From Ambrosia x helenae (Eukaryota > Streptophyta > Magnoliopsida > Asterales > Asteraceae), in the NCBI GenBank assembly GCA_030844895.1, contig CM061229.1:126075546-126139545 (forward strand): DNA of 64,000 nucleotides. Reading direction: 5' to 3'. The notes under the pieces are model-generated. The model saw nothing but the letters and a program-made list of their open reading frames with translations, made no database searches and had not been told where the DNA came from. The position numbers were made by a program, and so were the translations under genes. This document shows positions 46,637-58,695 of the stretch, one piece after another (position 1 is the stretch's first letter; every line of letters starts with the position of its first letter).

Positions 46637-47916
46637 GTAAGAAGGCACGTGTCAGTAAAAAGTTTCTCAAGTAAAGGTTCCGCCTAAGCCGACTGGCACA
46701 CCCTCAACCAACTCTTTTAGACGGTTGAGCTGGGTAAACAATATTTTGAAGTAACGGCTAAGCAGGCTCAACCGTCAAAATAGGTGTTAAAAGGAGAGTA
46801 CCTTTTGATCAACTATGTCTAATCTTGTAGTTTTTTTAACTGCTTCACCAATATATTTGATAATGATTAGAAACAAAAACTAGCCAAGCTAATAACAACA
46901 ATCAACAGCTCTGCAAGCAAATAATATCGGTCCCATATCTTAATTGGCTCGGTCACTATATATCCAATGGTCTCTCTTAAAAGTAATCAGATTAGTTTGT
47001 GGATGTGAGGAAAAACATTCCATCAACATTAAATTTTGACAACTAAGAAGAAAGCCCACATGATTTTAAATGGTCAAAAGTATTCATTGATATCTTTAGA
47101 GACTTGGAACTCATAACCTTAAAGTTATAGAGATCAACTGTTTGTACAATTCAGTCAAGTAAATGCAAAATTCAGTTGCTTGGCTAGAGAATAATATTAT
47201 ACAATATTTATATATAATCCTGAAAGATGTTATGTTAAGACTATCACCTAAATGGTTAACTACATAATATAAGCGTCCATACATACATATACACTCAAAC
47301 TAACAAACCGAACAAGTGTGAGAAGCATCTAAACTCAAAAGACAAGAGTCGTCATGACTCGTGTGTAAGGATTAATTAGTGAATATCATCCTAATTGTTT
47401 GTTGAAGTGTCACTAATCTTGCATGTCTACAAGGGTGACCAATCAATATTTGATGCCGACAATGGCCGCAGCCCACGGGCCACAGCCAGAAGCGGATCCT
47501 TAACTCCATAAGCCCGGATCAGTCTCTTGTCTCTTGGTAACTCAGTCTGCTAATTTTTTTGTAAGTTCTTACATTATTCATTTACATATATGGAACTTTG
47601 ATTAGCTATGTATTTGAGCTTTTGTTGCACATTTTTTAGTTTTTGTTTAATTCATATTCTTCTTGTTTGATTTTGTTTGCATTCACATGACCCATTATTG
47701 ACCCAGCCCATTATGGGACTTCATTTTGATAACTGGTAAAGACAATTGTCGTCAAGTAAAAACTGTTTGTGGAATCTGGATGTGAATATTTTAACGTGCA
47801 AGAAGAAGATTATTTATTTTGATAACAAGCAAAGAAACTTGTTGTCAAATACAAAATTAAACAGGAAAAAGTTTCATTACAAGGCGTTTTGTTTTGTGTT
47901 TTGAGTACTACAATGA

Positions 47917-48421
47917 GGATTTGGTTCAAATGAGAACCTTTGATCAAATTGAGAACTAAGAGAACTATTCTGGACCACACATTCTGGACCACATGTTTCT
48001 TTAAAAAGACCATTTCTTTTCTTTTCTTTTTTTTTGTGTGTGTGTTGCTAAATCGCCAATTTTCTTGCAAGTTTTTTTAGCTATACATATCTGCATATAC
48101 GTGTCTAAAACTACAAAAACTAGTGTTGTAACATATATGTACATATATGTTTTTCAATGATTTCACATATATGTATAGAAAGAAAAATTGTGGGTAAAAG
48201 TATGCTATTTTAATGTACAAACGTGTTTATACGTGTTAAAATTTAAAAAATAAGTATCATACATATATGTTTGACAATATACACATATGTATAAATGAAA
48301 AAAAAATCTTGCAAGAAAAGCTGCGATTTAGCCAGAAATTTTTTTTTTGCCTTAGAGAAATTGGTAGTCCTAAATGGTTCTCTCAGTTCTCAAATATGAG
48401 TTGGTTCTCTTAGAATCTCTA
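47917..48421. mobile_element. Large foldback element
   Basis: Two nested sets of arms: outer GAGAACTAAGAGAAC against GTTCTCTCAGTTCTC, and inner GCTAAATCGC...CTTGCAAG against CTTGCAAGAAAAGCTGCGATTTAGC. A central ACATATATGT-rich palindrome separates them. About 500 bp with no ORF. Confidence 0.75.
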
Positions 48422-50640
48422 CCCACTACAACGATTCCATGTTTCCAGAATGTTTCGAAAAATTAATGAAAAGAGATTTTTCACTTACCTTGAGGAGAAG
48501 ACCTTTGAATACCTTAGAAGAACTTGGAACAAGTCTTCACCAAGAAGAGGTCAGGAAGACCTTTTTAAGTGAAAGGTCTTCCAAAAAACAAACAATCTGC
48601 AGATCCCAAACGTTGCGCGTCTGCGCAGCGCAGACAAAAGAAGTCAGAAGTGATTCTAAGCAAAAAACAAACAACCCCTAAAAGTTTTCCAATGTCTTCT
48701 CCTATGTAGGTGGGAGGACAAAACTTGAATGATTTATAAGGACCGTTCCTTGCTTATTGTTTCTGTGGAAAGAGACACTAGTGATGAATCAGAGAACAAT
48801 ATTCAAGAATAAAACTTTTATTGATTCTTGAAGACGTTATGAAAAACAAGAAAACATGACCCTTATTTATACTAGTTCAATAACCAATCTTAACCTATTC
48901 AACTTAGGAAAGATAATATTAAAACAATTCAAACTAGACTTATCTAAACAAACTAGATAATGATTAAACAAAATAAATACTAGCTAATTCAAATAATAAT
49001 TTCTCAATTATTATTTTACTTGTTTTAGTCCTTCGACTTTAGATCTCCATCAAAACCGCCCCTTGAGATCTCCCGAACCACCTTTACGATCAACATTGCA
49101 ACTTTCAACAACTAGTACTAGCGGGTGATCGACGTCGCCATCAAAACTCTACCCGAACATCAGTTGTATCTTCCGAACTTGATTAAACTCTACCCGAACA
49201 TCAGTAGTATCCCCCAAACTTGATTAAACTATACCCGAACATCAGTAGTATCCCCCGAACTTGATTCAAAATGAGAAAACATGAACGAAATTAGAATCGG
49301 GAGCTTTAGGATCAAGTGTGTTTGTCCAGAATCGCCCAAAACTGTGGTTTGTAAGGTTGTAATTCGTAACTCTAGGTTAATGGGTTATATTGGTGGCTGA
49401 AACAACCAAATCTTGGGATTTCTCACTCCGTAGTGTAAGCTGCACCGTTCTCACCGCCCTTCAACTTCCTACCATACGCCATATCCCTAGCTAGCTCGGC
49501 TTAAGCTACGCCAAGGCTTCTTTGGTTCCATGTGCATTCCGCTTACATCTTTTCGAGTGTTGACCTGAAATGCATAAACGAGTAGAAAGTAACAACGCTC
49601 CACACTAATATATTTATAAAATGATCTTGTTAAGCATAAAATTAATATTAGCATGAAACTTGTTTTAACATAAGCATGTTCAACAAATGCCTCAATCCAC
49701 GCTGCCATATTAGTTTGTTCATTTTGCAGCTAAGTACGACCCATTGAAGACTTTGGTTTGAACCCATTTACTATTATATATGTAACGTTATATTTAGTTA
49801 AATGCCTCAATCCACGCTGCTATATTAGTTTGTTCATTCCAGAAAAAAACCTTTTGTGAATAATTTGATGTGAAAGAAGATAAAGACTATATGAGTGTGG
49901 GGACATCCCGGATAGTCCTACACCGTCCCCACCTCCGTTAGATCGTCCAAATCGTTCCATACTCGATGTTTAGGACGGACCTCAATTTTTTTTTATTAAT
50001 ATTAGGGCTTGTACATAAAGCTTTGTGGGTTGTACATTGAGTTTGAAAAGAGGGGATGACTAGCCAAGTCCACTTGCAGAGAACTACCCTCTTAGATGAT
50101 GTGGCAACTGACGTGACAGGTAGTCCTCCCTTGAAGGCCTATCTTCACACCCACCAACCTAAGATCATTGATGATAATTTATTTTAATGACAGGTAAAAA
50201 AATGTAATCAAAATAAAATTGTAAAAGGTAAGGTCCAATCACATATCATTTGTTTTGTGTTTCGAGTATTACAACAATGTCATGGGTGAACTTCAAATAT
50301 ACATTATGAAATATGATTAACATCCTTTGATAATTTTGGGTGTGATTTTAACATGGTAAAGTTGGGTTAGGTGAAACTCGACAACTTTGTCGAGAACGTC
50401 CCAGCCACCCTTATGAACGCTCTTAATGAATAACTCGTGTTCTGAAAACCTTCATAAAAGCATTCAACAACATAATTGATAAATGCCTCATAAAATCATA
50501 AATGGTTGGTCTATACTTATTGTTCTTCTCCAACTGCCCACTCGTCAACTTTAACCTCAACATTACCATTCCATACTACCAAAAAGTATGAACCAAATTT
50601 ACCAAAACAAGATGCCCCATTATTTCGTTTTTTTGTTTTT
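48422..50640. other. Gene-free stretch, possible copia-type LTR remnant
   Basis: On the minus strand, 48780-48860 carries an AATAAA in text resembling a copia LTR, but no terminal pair or duplication was found. A 41-bp tandem repeat lies at 49144-49266. A short direct repeat (CCTCAATCCACGCTGC) occurs at about 49690 and 49805. No gene found. Confidence 0.4.
49144..49266 (-). repeat. Three tandem 41-bp units
   Basis: Units start at 49144, 49185 and 49226 and share TACCCGAACATCAGT and GAACTTGATT (CAAACTTGATT in unit 2). Confidence 0.85.
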
Positions 50641-50654
50641 TGAATGGCTAAAGT

Positions 50655-51300
50655 TAGGGGTGCAAATGAGCCGAGCAGCTCGCGAGTTATTCAAGATCGG
50701 CTTGATAAAAAACTCGAAATGAGCCGAGCCTTATCGAGCCCGAGCTGAGCTTGAGCCTAAAACAAAGCTCGTTTACTTATAAAGCCCGAACCCGAGCTCG
50801 AGCCTGACATATGAAGCTCGACGAGCCTTATCGAGCTTGAGTGTAATATTAATTTTATTAATATTTTATACTATTTACCCCACATTGAAAGTTATTTAGT
50901 AAATGAGCCGAGCTTTTGACTTATCAAGCTTATTATTTATATTTTATACTATGTACCTATGGATTACAAATTGAGCTAAGATGTCTAATATGTCATGGGA
51001 GTCATGGGTAGATTTGATAGTATTCGCATGGTAGTCGTTTGTTATTGGGTTTGCTTGGGCATTGTTCTTTTGTTTGTTTGGTTTTTGTCGGATTGTTTCT
51101 ATGGGATTGTTCCCGGTTGTTTTTTTGTGTGCTAGTTTCTTGCTAGCCGGTTGAATAAAAGTTTTGTTGGTCGTTTAAAAAAAAAAAACTAATAAACACT
51201 AAACGAGTCGAGTCCGAGCCAAGCTCAAGCTTGAGAAACTACCAACGAGCTCGAGCTTTGCTATATCAATCGTTAGCTATTCATAAAATTCAACAAACGT
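50655..51300. mobile_element. Truncated GAGCCGAGC-array element interrupted by a LINE tail
   Basis: The left end TTAGGGGTGCAAATGAGCC resembles the TAGGGxTGTACA ends elsewhere. Arrays of GAGCCGAGC/GCTCG follow on both sides of 50970-51190. That middle stretch reads like a plant LINE 3' UTR (GCTAGCCGGTTGAATAAAAG then a poly(A) of 12). No right terminus was found. Confidence 0.55.
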
Positions 51301-51473
51301 TAACAATTGACGATATTCATCATCGAAACTGATGTCATTTATTGGTGTTCCATACATTGATTGCAGCGCTGTTGTTTTTTTTTTGCTTTTATCAAGATTG
51401 AAATTTTCAACAAAATCAGGTTTTCCAAACTTCGAATTTTGTATTTTTCAACTTTTATCGTCGGTGATTAATT

Positions 51474-51568
51474 TTTTTTTTTAAGGGCAAATTTCTACTC
51501 CTTGTGAGACTTGAACCCATGATCTCCCACTTAAGTACCATTGGGCTACCAACCCCAATGGCCGCCAG
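51474..51568 (-). mobile_element. Short tRNA-derived SINE, minus strand
   Basis: On the minus strand: box A TAGCCCAATGGTA and box B GGTTCAAGTCTC, then AAATTTGCCC and a short A run. GTGATTAATT at 51464-51473 and 51569-51578 is the target duplication. Same family as 46136-46236. Absent from the corresponding place in copy B. Confidence 0.85.
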
Positions 51569-52252
51569 TGATTAATTAGAACATTGGCAGATTCATCCAA
51601 CAATATTAATGATTATGTTTCAAGCAGGCTCATCGAGCCGCAAGCTCGCAAACCGAGTTCGTGCTCAAGTTCTTAGCTCGGTAGAGGATATCAACTGGTA
51701 AACAACACTAGGCAATGAGCTTTTAATAGATTTTATTTACTTCAAGCTTTTAAGAAAAAACTCATACTCAATAAAAAGTTTTGTTTGGTTTAAGGAGCTT
51801 GAATCTTTTAGGTTAGAGAAAAAACTATATATTGAAAAGCTACTAGTACTAACGTTTCGGAAAATCTCCTACTACCTAACAGCTTTTAATGAGTAAATGA
51901 TAAAAATACCCATTCTATTTCTATCATAAGAAAAATAAAAAAAACATGCATACAAGCTTTTAGTTAATGCCAATTTGGATCATTTTATACATTTTATTAA
52001 AAATTCTAACTACTATGTCAAACACCAAAATATATTTAAAAAACTACAGCTATCAACTTTCAGCCCCTAGTTACCAGACACCAGCTAACTTTATATCATA
52101 TTAGCCTTGAATCATTGAATCCCCACCTATATGCAAAGATGTAAACATGATATTTGAATATTTAGTACCCATAAATGACCTCAACAAAGTTAGTGCATTT
52201 ACCAACTACCCCCTCCCAAAACATTAAACCTTGCATTTAACCCATTGTCACT

Positions 52253-52259
52253 ATATAAC
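52253..52259 (+). promoter_or_regulatory. TATA box of the MLP gene
   Basis: TATATAA lies 83 bases before the ATG at 52342, a sensible core-promoter position. Confidence 0.55.
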
Positions 52260-52341
52260 CAAGTCCATATCATGTGAATTTTCATCCTTTCTATACACTT
52301 TTTTATCATTTTTGACATTTGACTTTGACTAGTCTGCTACC

Positions 52342-53009
52342 ATGGCAACCACAGGAAAGCTTGATGTTGAAGTGAAGGTGAAATCTGATGCAGATAAGTT
52401 CTGGAATGGCATCATGGACTCTGCCAACATCTTCCCTAAAGTCTGCTCTGATCTCTACAAAACCGTTGAAGTTATCGAAGGTGATGGCCGCAGCGTTGGA
52501 TCCGTCCGCATGGTTCACTTCGCCGAAGGTATAAAACAATGTCATACATTTTGATACAATTCACTAAACCACAACCCAAACTGGTCAATAAAAATATGTT
52601 GATCAGTTTTGTATGTATGTAATGGAAAACATGATAATAAGATAACGATGACCACAAATAAATATAATAAACATAATTTATATTTATTGTAACAAAATAT
52701 AGAACTGTAACTAACAAGTTGTTTGGTTATGAAACAGGATCGCCGATTGTGAAATCGTCGAAAGAGAAGATTGATGAGCTTGATGCAGCAAAAAAGAAAG
52801 TGGCATACAGTGTGATTGATGGGGACATGATGCAATACTACAAGAGTTTCAAGGCTACTCTTGAGGTGATACCTGAAGCAGAAGGCAGCATTGTGAAATG
52901 GCTTTGTGAGTTTGAGAAAGCAAGTGATGAAGTTCCTGATCCTGACATGATCAGAGACTTTGCTGCCAAGAACTTCAAGGAGATTGATGATTATCTTCTC
53001 AAAGCATAA
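52342..53009 (+). CDS. MLP-like protein (Bet v 1 family)
   Basis: Two exons, 52342-52528 and 52738-53009, joined in phase 1 at the position typical of Bet v 1/PR-10 genes, giving 152 residues. It starts MATTGKLDVEVKVKSDADKF. Other marks are KVCSDLYKTVEVIEGDG (the family's glycine loop region), then SVRMVHFAEG and DDYLLKA at the end. Length and ending match the major-latex-protein/RRP subfamily. These are small cytosolic proteins with a hydrophobic cavity that binds ligands such as steroids or hormones; the specific ligand here is unknown. The reading frame is intact, has a TATA box upstream and AATAAA near 53130. A damaged duplicate is at 58276. Confidence 0.92.
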
Positions 53010-53216
53010 ACACAAGTTGTTATAAAAGTCAAACTTTTGTTTGCTTTAGAATAAAATGCAGATAATACTGCATACTCGTTGCATTTACTTTATACCTAAG
53101 TTGACATATCTTTAGGAACAATATTAATCAATCAATAAAGTCTATTATCTATAATATTAAGTCCCAATTTTTTTTTTCTTTTTTTTTTTTTGAAATAATG
53201 AAAATACAGAAATTAC

Positions 53217-53430
53217 ATCAGTCTATGGTGTGGGAGATGCATTATGCACCTCAATTCCGCTATCTTTTGAAAAGAAAAGCTTACTTTTCAATTAAATAAA
53301 AGGGCAAAGCATACATTAGGATGAGACAAACAACAAGTTACGTCGCAACACCCTTACAATATAAAATATGAGGACCAAATAATTGATCCCAACAAACTAC
53401 CTAGATTATTCAAGTTTTATAAATTATTAA
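53217..53430 (-). pseudogene. WAT1 last-exon remnant (copy A)
   Basis: Corresponds to 58696-58900, with CAGTCTATGGTGTGGGAGAT at the stop region and TTGATCCCAACAAACT at the start of the exon. In between, the sequence is deleted and replaced, so it no longer encodes the WAT1 C-terminus. Confidence 0.7.
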
Positions 53431-53874
53431 TTCGTAATGTAAGAAACTAGATACATGAACATAAAACATTAAAAGGTATGACAACGTCCTCATCTTCTAA
53501 ATACATCATCACGATTTTTAAACAACCATAACTTAAACATTAAATTAAAAAACATATACCATAAAACTAGTATTTTATTCTCTTTTAATTTGAATATGAT
53601 ATTGCTAAACTTCATATTTTATTTTTTAATATAAAAAAATTCATTAAAACTAAAAAAATATTAATAAATTGTTAATATTTCATTTATTTAACTTGTAAAA
53701 TACACAAGTTTCTAATCTAGTATTCTAATAAAATCTTAATGGATTAACACTGTCGTACGTGATATTTACTACACTCCACAAATATCCAATTAAATAATTT
53801 ATATCGCCACACCTCTTGTAGTGTGGTGGTAAAGGCGTTGGGGTTCATAAAAGGGGGGGGGGGGACTCCACTTA

Positions 53875-54190
53875 GACTGTATGGTGTGGGTTGGGGGAGT
53901 GAGCTCGGGGAGCTGACATGTCAATTTCCCCCAAGGGGAACACCGCCCCCCCCCCCCTAAAAAATTTCGGTGAGTTGGGGGAATTTTCCCCTTTCTCCCC
54001 TTGCATCCTGATTGGTTCTTTTCTTTTCTTTTTTTTTTTTATTAAACTTTATATAATAAAAAAATGAAAGGGGAATGGGGGAATTAGGGGAATACCATTT
54101 CCAAACTTTGGGGAGAAAATGGGGGAAATGATGTGGCGCTGATATGGCACTTGGGAGAGTTGGGGGAAAAGGGGGGCACACCATATAGTC
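53875..54190. mobile_element. Tourist-like (Harbinger) MITE, TTA target
   Basis: TTA at 53872-53874 and 54191-54193. Ends GACTGTATGGTGTG and CACACCATATAGTC. 316 bp, GGGGGAA-rich. It appears to sit near the left end of the older Harbinger relic that continues at 54194. Confidence 0.85.
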
Positions 54191-54193
54191 TTA

Positions 54194-54654
54194 TGTTTTT
54201 TTTTTTTCACTTCACTAATTTTCCTTAATCCTACACTGTCACATCACTTCACTGATTCACTTCATTAAAACACTATTTTGAAGGCAGCAATTCATTGAAA
54301 TGTTTTTTTTTCTATTTTTTTAAATAAACATTAATTAAAGCTTGTTATTTGTGAAATCTAATATCCTGTTATTTTAAAAGCTCCTATAAAAACTTTCTAT
54401 AATATGAACTTAATTTGGAAAGTTCCTATAAATAAACATTAACTCAGAAAGCCGATTAGCCAGCCCATTACAGGACAACAGGCCCATTAGCCCATTATTG
54501 AAGTAAAAAAAACAAAACAACGATTAGAGACTTCATGGTAATCAACCGTGAACTATTTCACGGAAACCCTCCACATATTCACTACTAGCACGGTGGTGCT
54601 ACCATGCTAGTAGTGAGATCCCCGTGAACAATTCTGGTTGTGCCCCGTCCTCTC
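54194..54654. mobile_element. Deleted PIF/Harbinger relic
   Basis: The left part (CACATCACTTCACTGATTCA) and the right end (ATTCTGGTTGTGCCCC, then TAA) match those of 20660-21645. The internal accessory gene is gone. Confidence 0.7.
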
Positions 54655-55323
54655 TAATAGGCAAAAAAAAAAAGTGTATTTAATAGGGGATGAAAAAAGA
54701 GGTGTAATAAAATGGTGTAAGAAAGGGTGTATAAAATAAGGGAGGAAATTAGACGTTAAAAAAATAATTTATATCAATCAAAAGGATATAGTATCAAGGT
54801 TAGAGTTCTGCAAATTGATTGCAGTGGGTTCTTTTTTTTTCAACAAAATCAAGTTTTCCAATATGTAATTTTGACTTTTTTTTAAACGCCGTTGATTTAT
54901 TTATGTGCAAATAATTTTCTGTTTAATGACATCATGTGTGAATTAGAATATTGGCAGATTCAACAAAGAATGTTAATTATCATGTTTCAACCAGGCTCGT
55001 CGAGCCACAAGCTCGCTCTATTTGCAAACGAGCCGAATTCGTGCTCAAGGTCTCAGCTCGACAAAGGATATCGGCTAGTAAACAACACTATTTTCATTTG
55101 ATATTAGCTTTGTGATGTGGTGGTAATTAACTTGGTGTATTAACATAGAGGTCACTAGTTCACTTGTTTTTTTTTTTTCATTAAAAAAAAACTAACATCG
55201 GATGAATTTGCCATTCAAGGTGTAAACAAGATATTATGGGGGCAAAAATTACCAACTACTCCCTCTAAAACATCTGATTGGTAGACGTAAAGAGTGTTTC
55301 GTCCCTAATGTTTAGACGCATGA

Positions 55324-57930
55324 TGTCACACCCTCAAAATCCACTTGCGGAGTTTTACCGCGAGGCGCATGACAAACCAGGATCCAAACCAACGATCACA
55401 ATAAACAAGTCTAAAATGAACATAACGCAATTTCAAAACAATGTTTAAAATTCCCGTTTACAGCGGAAGCTTATTCAAAACAATATCCAATAGTAAACCA
55501 ATGTTCAACGTTTGTAAAACCATGCAACCCTAACTAGACGCCGTGCAGACGCGTGCGCCCTAGTCCAGTCGTGCTACCTTAGCGACCTGAGAAAACATGT
55601 AAGAGAATACGTCAGCACAAAAATGCTGGTGAGTTTACAGGTTTTGTAATCCAAGTACCAAGTCAACCTGTCCATACTATAACAACTCGACAACCAGTGT
55701 ACGCTAGCTAGGCGTATGTTTTGTTACTACCACGATTGGAAAACCATTACTAACTCGTAAACCAAATGTGTGCCCGATGTAGTAAACCTGTTGTTCCTGT
55801 TGTTCCTGTTTGAGACAATATGCACCCGCCGACCCTCCAAGTCGACGAGCGGGGTTGGTCACTCCCAATAGCGCTATTCACATTTCCCCGTTGTGCAAAC
55901 CCGCACATTCATGGTTCCCCCCGGGACTTCCAAAGATCGTGTAGTACACAATAGAAACCCATAGTATGACAGTAGTTACCAAATAATCGTTTTAACACAT
56001 GTTTTCTCCCCCGAAAATGTGAAACCAGTTTAAAAGAGGGGCCGTAAACTCACCTTAAGTTGCGTTACTTTGTAATACGAATAACTCAGCAGCTATGCTA
56101 GTCCCGTAAAGCGGCGACCTAACATATGACAGTTACAAGCACTTAGACTAATAACCCGCAGGTTAGTCCCTAGATGTCCAGACCATAACCAAGTTCGTTT
56201 GAAAACACCGTGACTGTTTAACTGACCCAAAGTACAAGACTCGACATCCCATTGGTGACCCGAGACTCCCCGTGTTATGTTTACGCTCTCAAACATACAA
56301 TCATGCAATCACACTTAACATACGTTAACGCACAACAAGTTATAACACATAGCTCACGTATCACATAATTACATCCAAACATATGTTACCAAGTTATTAG
56401 ATATGTTACGGGGTTCCTAGCATGTTCCTACAGGTCAAATCAGGTCTCGGAATGCTAATTTACACTTACAGCAGCAGTACACGCGATTAGGAAAAGTCAA
56501 CTAGCATTTAGGTTGGTCAACTGGCATTTAGGAAGGCTAATCGCCTCTATTATAGGCGATTAGGGCTATACCACATGTAATTACTAGCAATTAGGGCTAT
56601 ACCACATGTAATTACTAGCAATTAGGTCATAAGACATGTATCTACTAGCAATTAGCTCATAAGACATGTATCTACTAGCAATTAGCCCCTACTCGCATGA
56701 AACATAGGCGATTAGCCTCCTAATCGCCCCTAACATAGGCGATTAGGGTTGCTAATCGCCAGTAACCCAGTTGTTCCGGTTTTTCGCGCGTTTAACGCTC
56801 CAAATCAGATCCAGAACGTGTGTAACCATCCAATATCATCCCAACAACTATTCTAAACATGTTTAAACTAAAATCCTTCGTTTTGCCTCGTATTATCAGC
56901 CCTGCATGCACCCATGTAGTCCAAACACCATACACATAGCACGAATCATCACCTTAACATGCACAACTATAACCCTAATGAACAATTACTCAGATTTTAT
57001 TATCATGACATCAATATTATTCTGAAACTAACTTAATAACATGTTAATCACTCATCTTGAATCATAAAAACCCTAGATATTAATCATAAACACACATAAC
57101 ACATGTATGATTGTTAGAATCTGATTAACAACACTTATTAACGATTTTCAGAAAGCTTTTTCGTTTTAGAACAGGTCTGGACCATTAGGGATTGAATAAA
57201 AACGTTTATAAAGATTGCATGTATGGAAACCAAACCTTAGATTTGTGAAAGAATGATGAATTAAGCTTGAAACCTTGTGTTTTGATCAAAAATCGCGTTC
57301 CAGAGGTTGTGTGTGTGTTGGGGCGAGTTATGGGACGACTAGGGTTTGTATTATGAAGTTTAGGAGGTTAAACATTGTATTTATAGTCGTTTTTAGTCGT
57401 CCAGCACGTAACACGCGATTGTGCAACAGTTACATGCGATTAGGAATGCTAATCGCATGACATTACATGCAATTGGGCCTAATCGCATGTAATGTTCCCC
57501 TAAATGCATGCCCTATAGGCGATTAGCCTCCCTAATCGCCTATAGGGGTTGGTTCGATGTATTTTGCGCGTTAAACCCCGTTTTAACATATGTTAACACA
57601 TATTCACATACCGACAAGTCATATAATGATTGTAAACACATAACACTTGCAAATACACATATTCACACTCGTTCACCAATTCCCGGGACTCGAGACTTGT
57701 ATGTTCCGTATGACCTGACGATCCTACAAATCGTCACCATTTGTACACTTGGTTAAGGACTGACATCTAACGAACCTCTAGACCAACATCCAATGATCTT
57801 CTAGACTAAACGATAGTTCCCGAACCATAACCCGACTTAACTAACCCAGTTAAGTGCAATATACGCGTGACTCGCTAAGGTAGACTTTCATCTAGACAAC
57901 GTTGTTAACCAGAATTTGCCGGGTGTCACA
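55324..57930. mobile_element. Solo LTR, 2607 bp, perfect 5-bp duplication
   Basis: TGTCACACCC and GGGTGTCACA end it, with CATGA at 55319-55323 and again at 57931-57935. There is no internal domain or second LTR, so this is a solo LTR left by recombination. It holds two clusters of GCGATTAG/CTAATCGC motifs (about 56480-56760 and 57410-57545). The TGTCACACC start is common in plant Ty3/gypsy LTRs; the exact lineage is not known. Confidence 0.85.
56480..56760. repeat. GCGATTAG/CTAATCGC motif cluster with short tandem units
   Basis: At least ten copies of GCGATTAG, GCAATTAG or the complement. Two successive pairs of tandem units occur: GGGCTATACCACATGTAATT twice and CATAAGACATGTATCTACTA twice. 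A second cluster lies at 57410-57545. Confidence 0.85.
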
Positions 57931-58275
57931 CATGAGATGTTTATTTTGACAATTATGCTTGGTCAAATGTTTATTTTGGCAATTATCCCCACAATCAAAA
58001 CTAACATATTGGAAGTAACAATCTGCAGAAAGAAAAAGTAGAAAATATATAGGTTTATTTAATATGAAAACATGCCTTTAAATGATTTAATCCTCCTAAT
58101 GAATAGGTAAACTCAAAACTACCTAAACTTAGTCCATGCAACAATACAATGGATCTTTTATTTTGATAATTTCACACCTAACTTCACTGCATAATTCATT
58201 ATATAAAATCCTAAATAATTAGCTGGACCCAAATGACCCATGACCCGTCTGACTCGATCAAGATCATTCCCAACA

Positions 58276-58640
58276 ATGGCAACCACAGGTAAGCTTGATG
58301 TTGAAGTGAAGGTGAAATCTGATGCAGATAAGTTATGGACTCTGCCACCATTTTCCCTAAAGTCTGCTCTCATCTCTACAAAACCATCGAACTTGTCGAA
58401 GGCGATGGCCACAGTGTTGGGTCCGTCCGCATGGTTCATTTCGCCAAAGGTATAAACCATAGTCACACATTTTGATACAATTCAGTAAACTACAAGTTTT
58501 TAATGCATGTTTAAATAAAATGCAGAGTATACTGCATATCCTTTGCATTTACCTAAGTTGACAAGTGTTTATGAACAATATTAATCTATCAATAAAGTCT
58601 ATTATCTATAACTGTAAGTCCCAATTTCTAGAATTAATGA
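58276..58640 (+). pseudogene. MLP-like pseudogene (copy B)
   Basis: Begins like the intact gene (MATTGKLDVEVKVKSDADK). A 13-nt deletion after codon 20 then shifts the frame. Exon 1 still ends at a GT donor (about 58450), but exon 2 is absent: the sequence passes from intron into 3' UTR (AATAAAATGCAGAGTATACT). It is not functional. Confidence 0.88.
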
Positions 58641-58695
58641 AAATACAGAAATTACATTTGACGCTGACCGATACATGGGCAAGTTGACCAGCAGT

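Larger units (their letters stand above)
45600..47910. other. Gene-free stretch with SINE and hAT-like MITE
   Basis: Contains the SINE at 46136-46236 and the MITE at 46344-46636. I see nothing else I can name. Confidence 0.5.
51355..53510. repeat. Segmental duplication, copy A
   Basis: Matches 54812-59345 in order and orientation: a TTTCAACAAAATCA-GTTTTCCAA block, 'TTGGCAGATTCA', GTAAACAACACTA (51700 and 55078), the MLP gene, its 3' UTR, then the WAT1 3' end. It carries the live MLP copy. Confidence 0.8.

Noticed and set aside
49487..49708. 73-codon minus-strand frame
   Set aside because: Part of it recurs as a short direct repeat nearby, and it shows no recognisable domain or exon structure.
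53815..53860. Box A-like GTGGTGGTAAAGGCG as another SINE
   Set aside because: No box B or duplication follows before the Harbinger relic. A similar weak candidate at 55113-55165 was dropped for the same reason.
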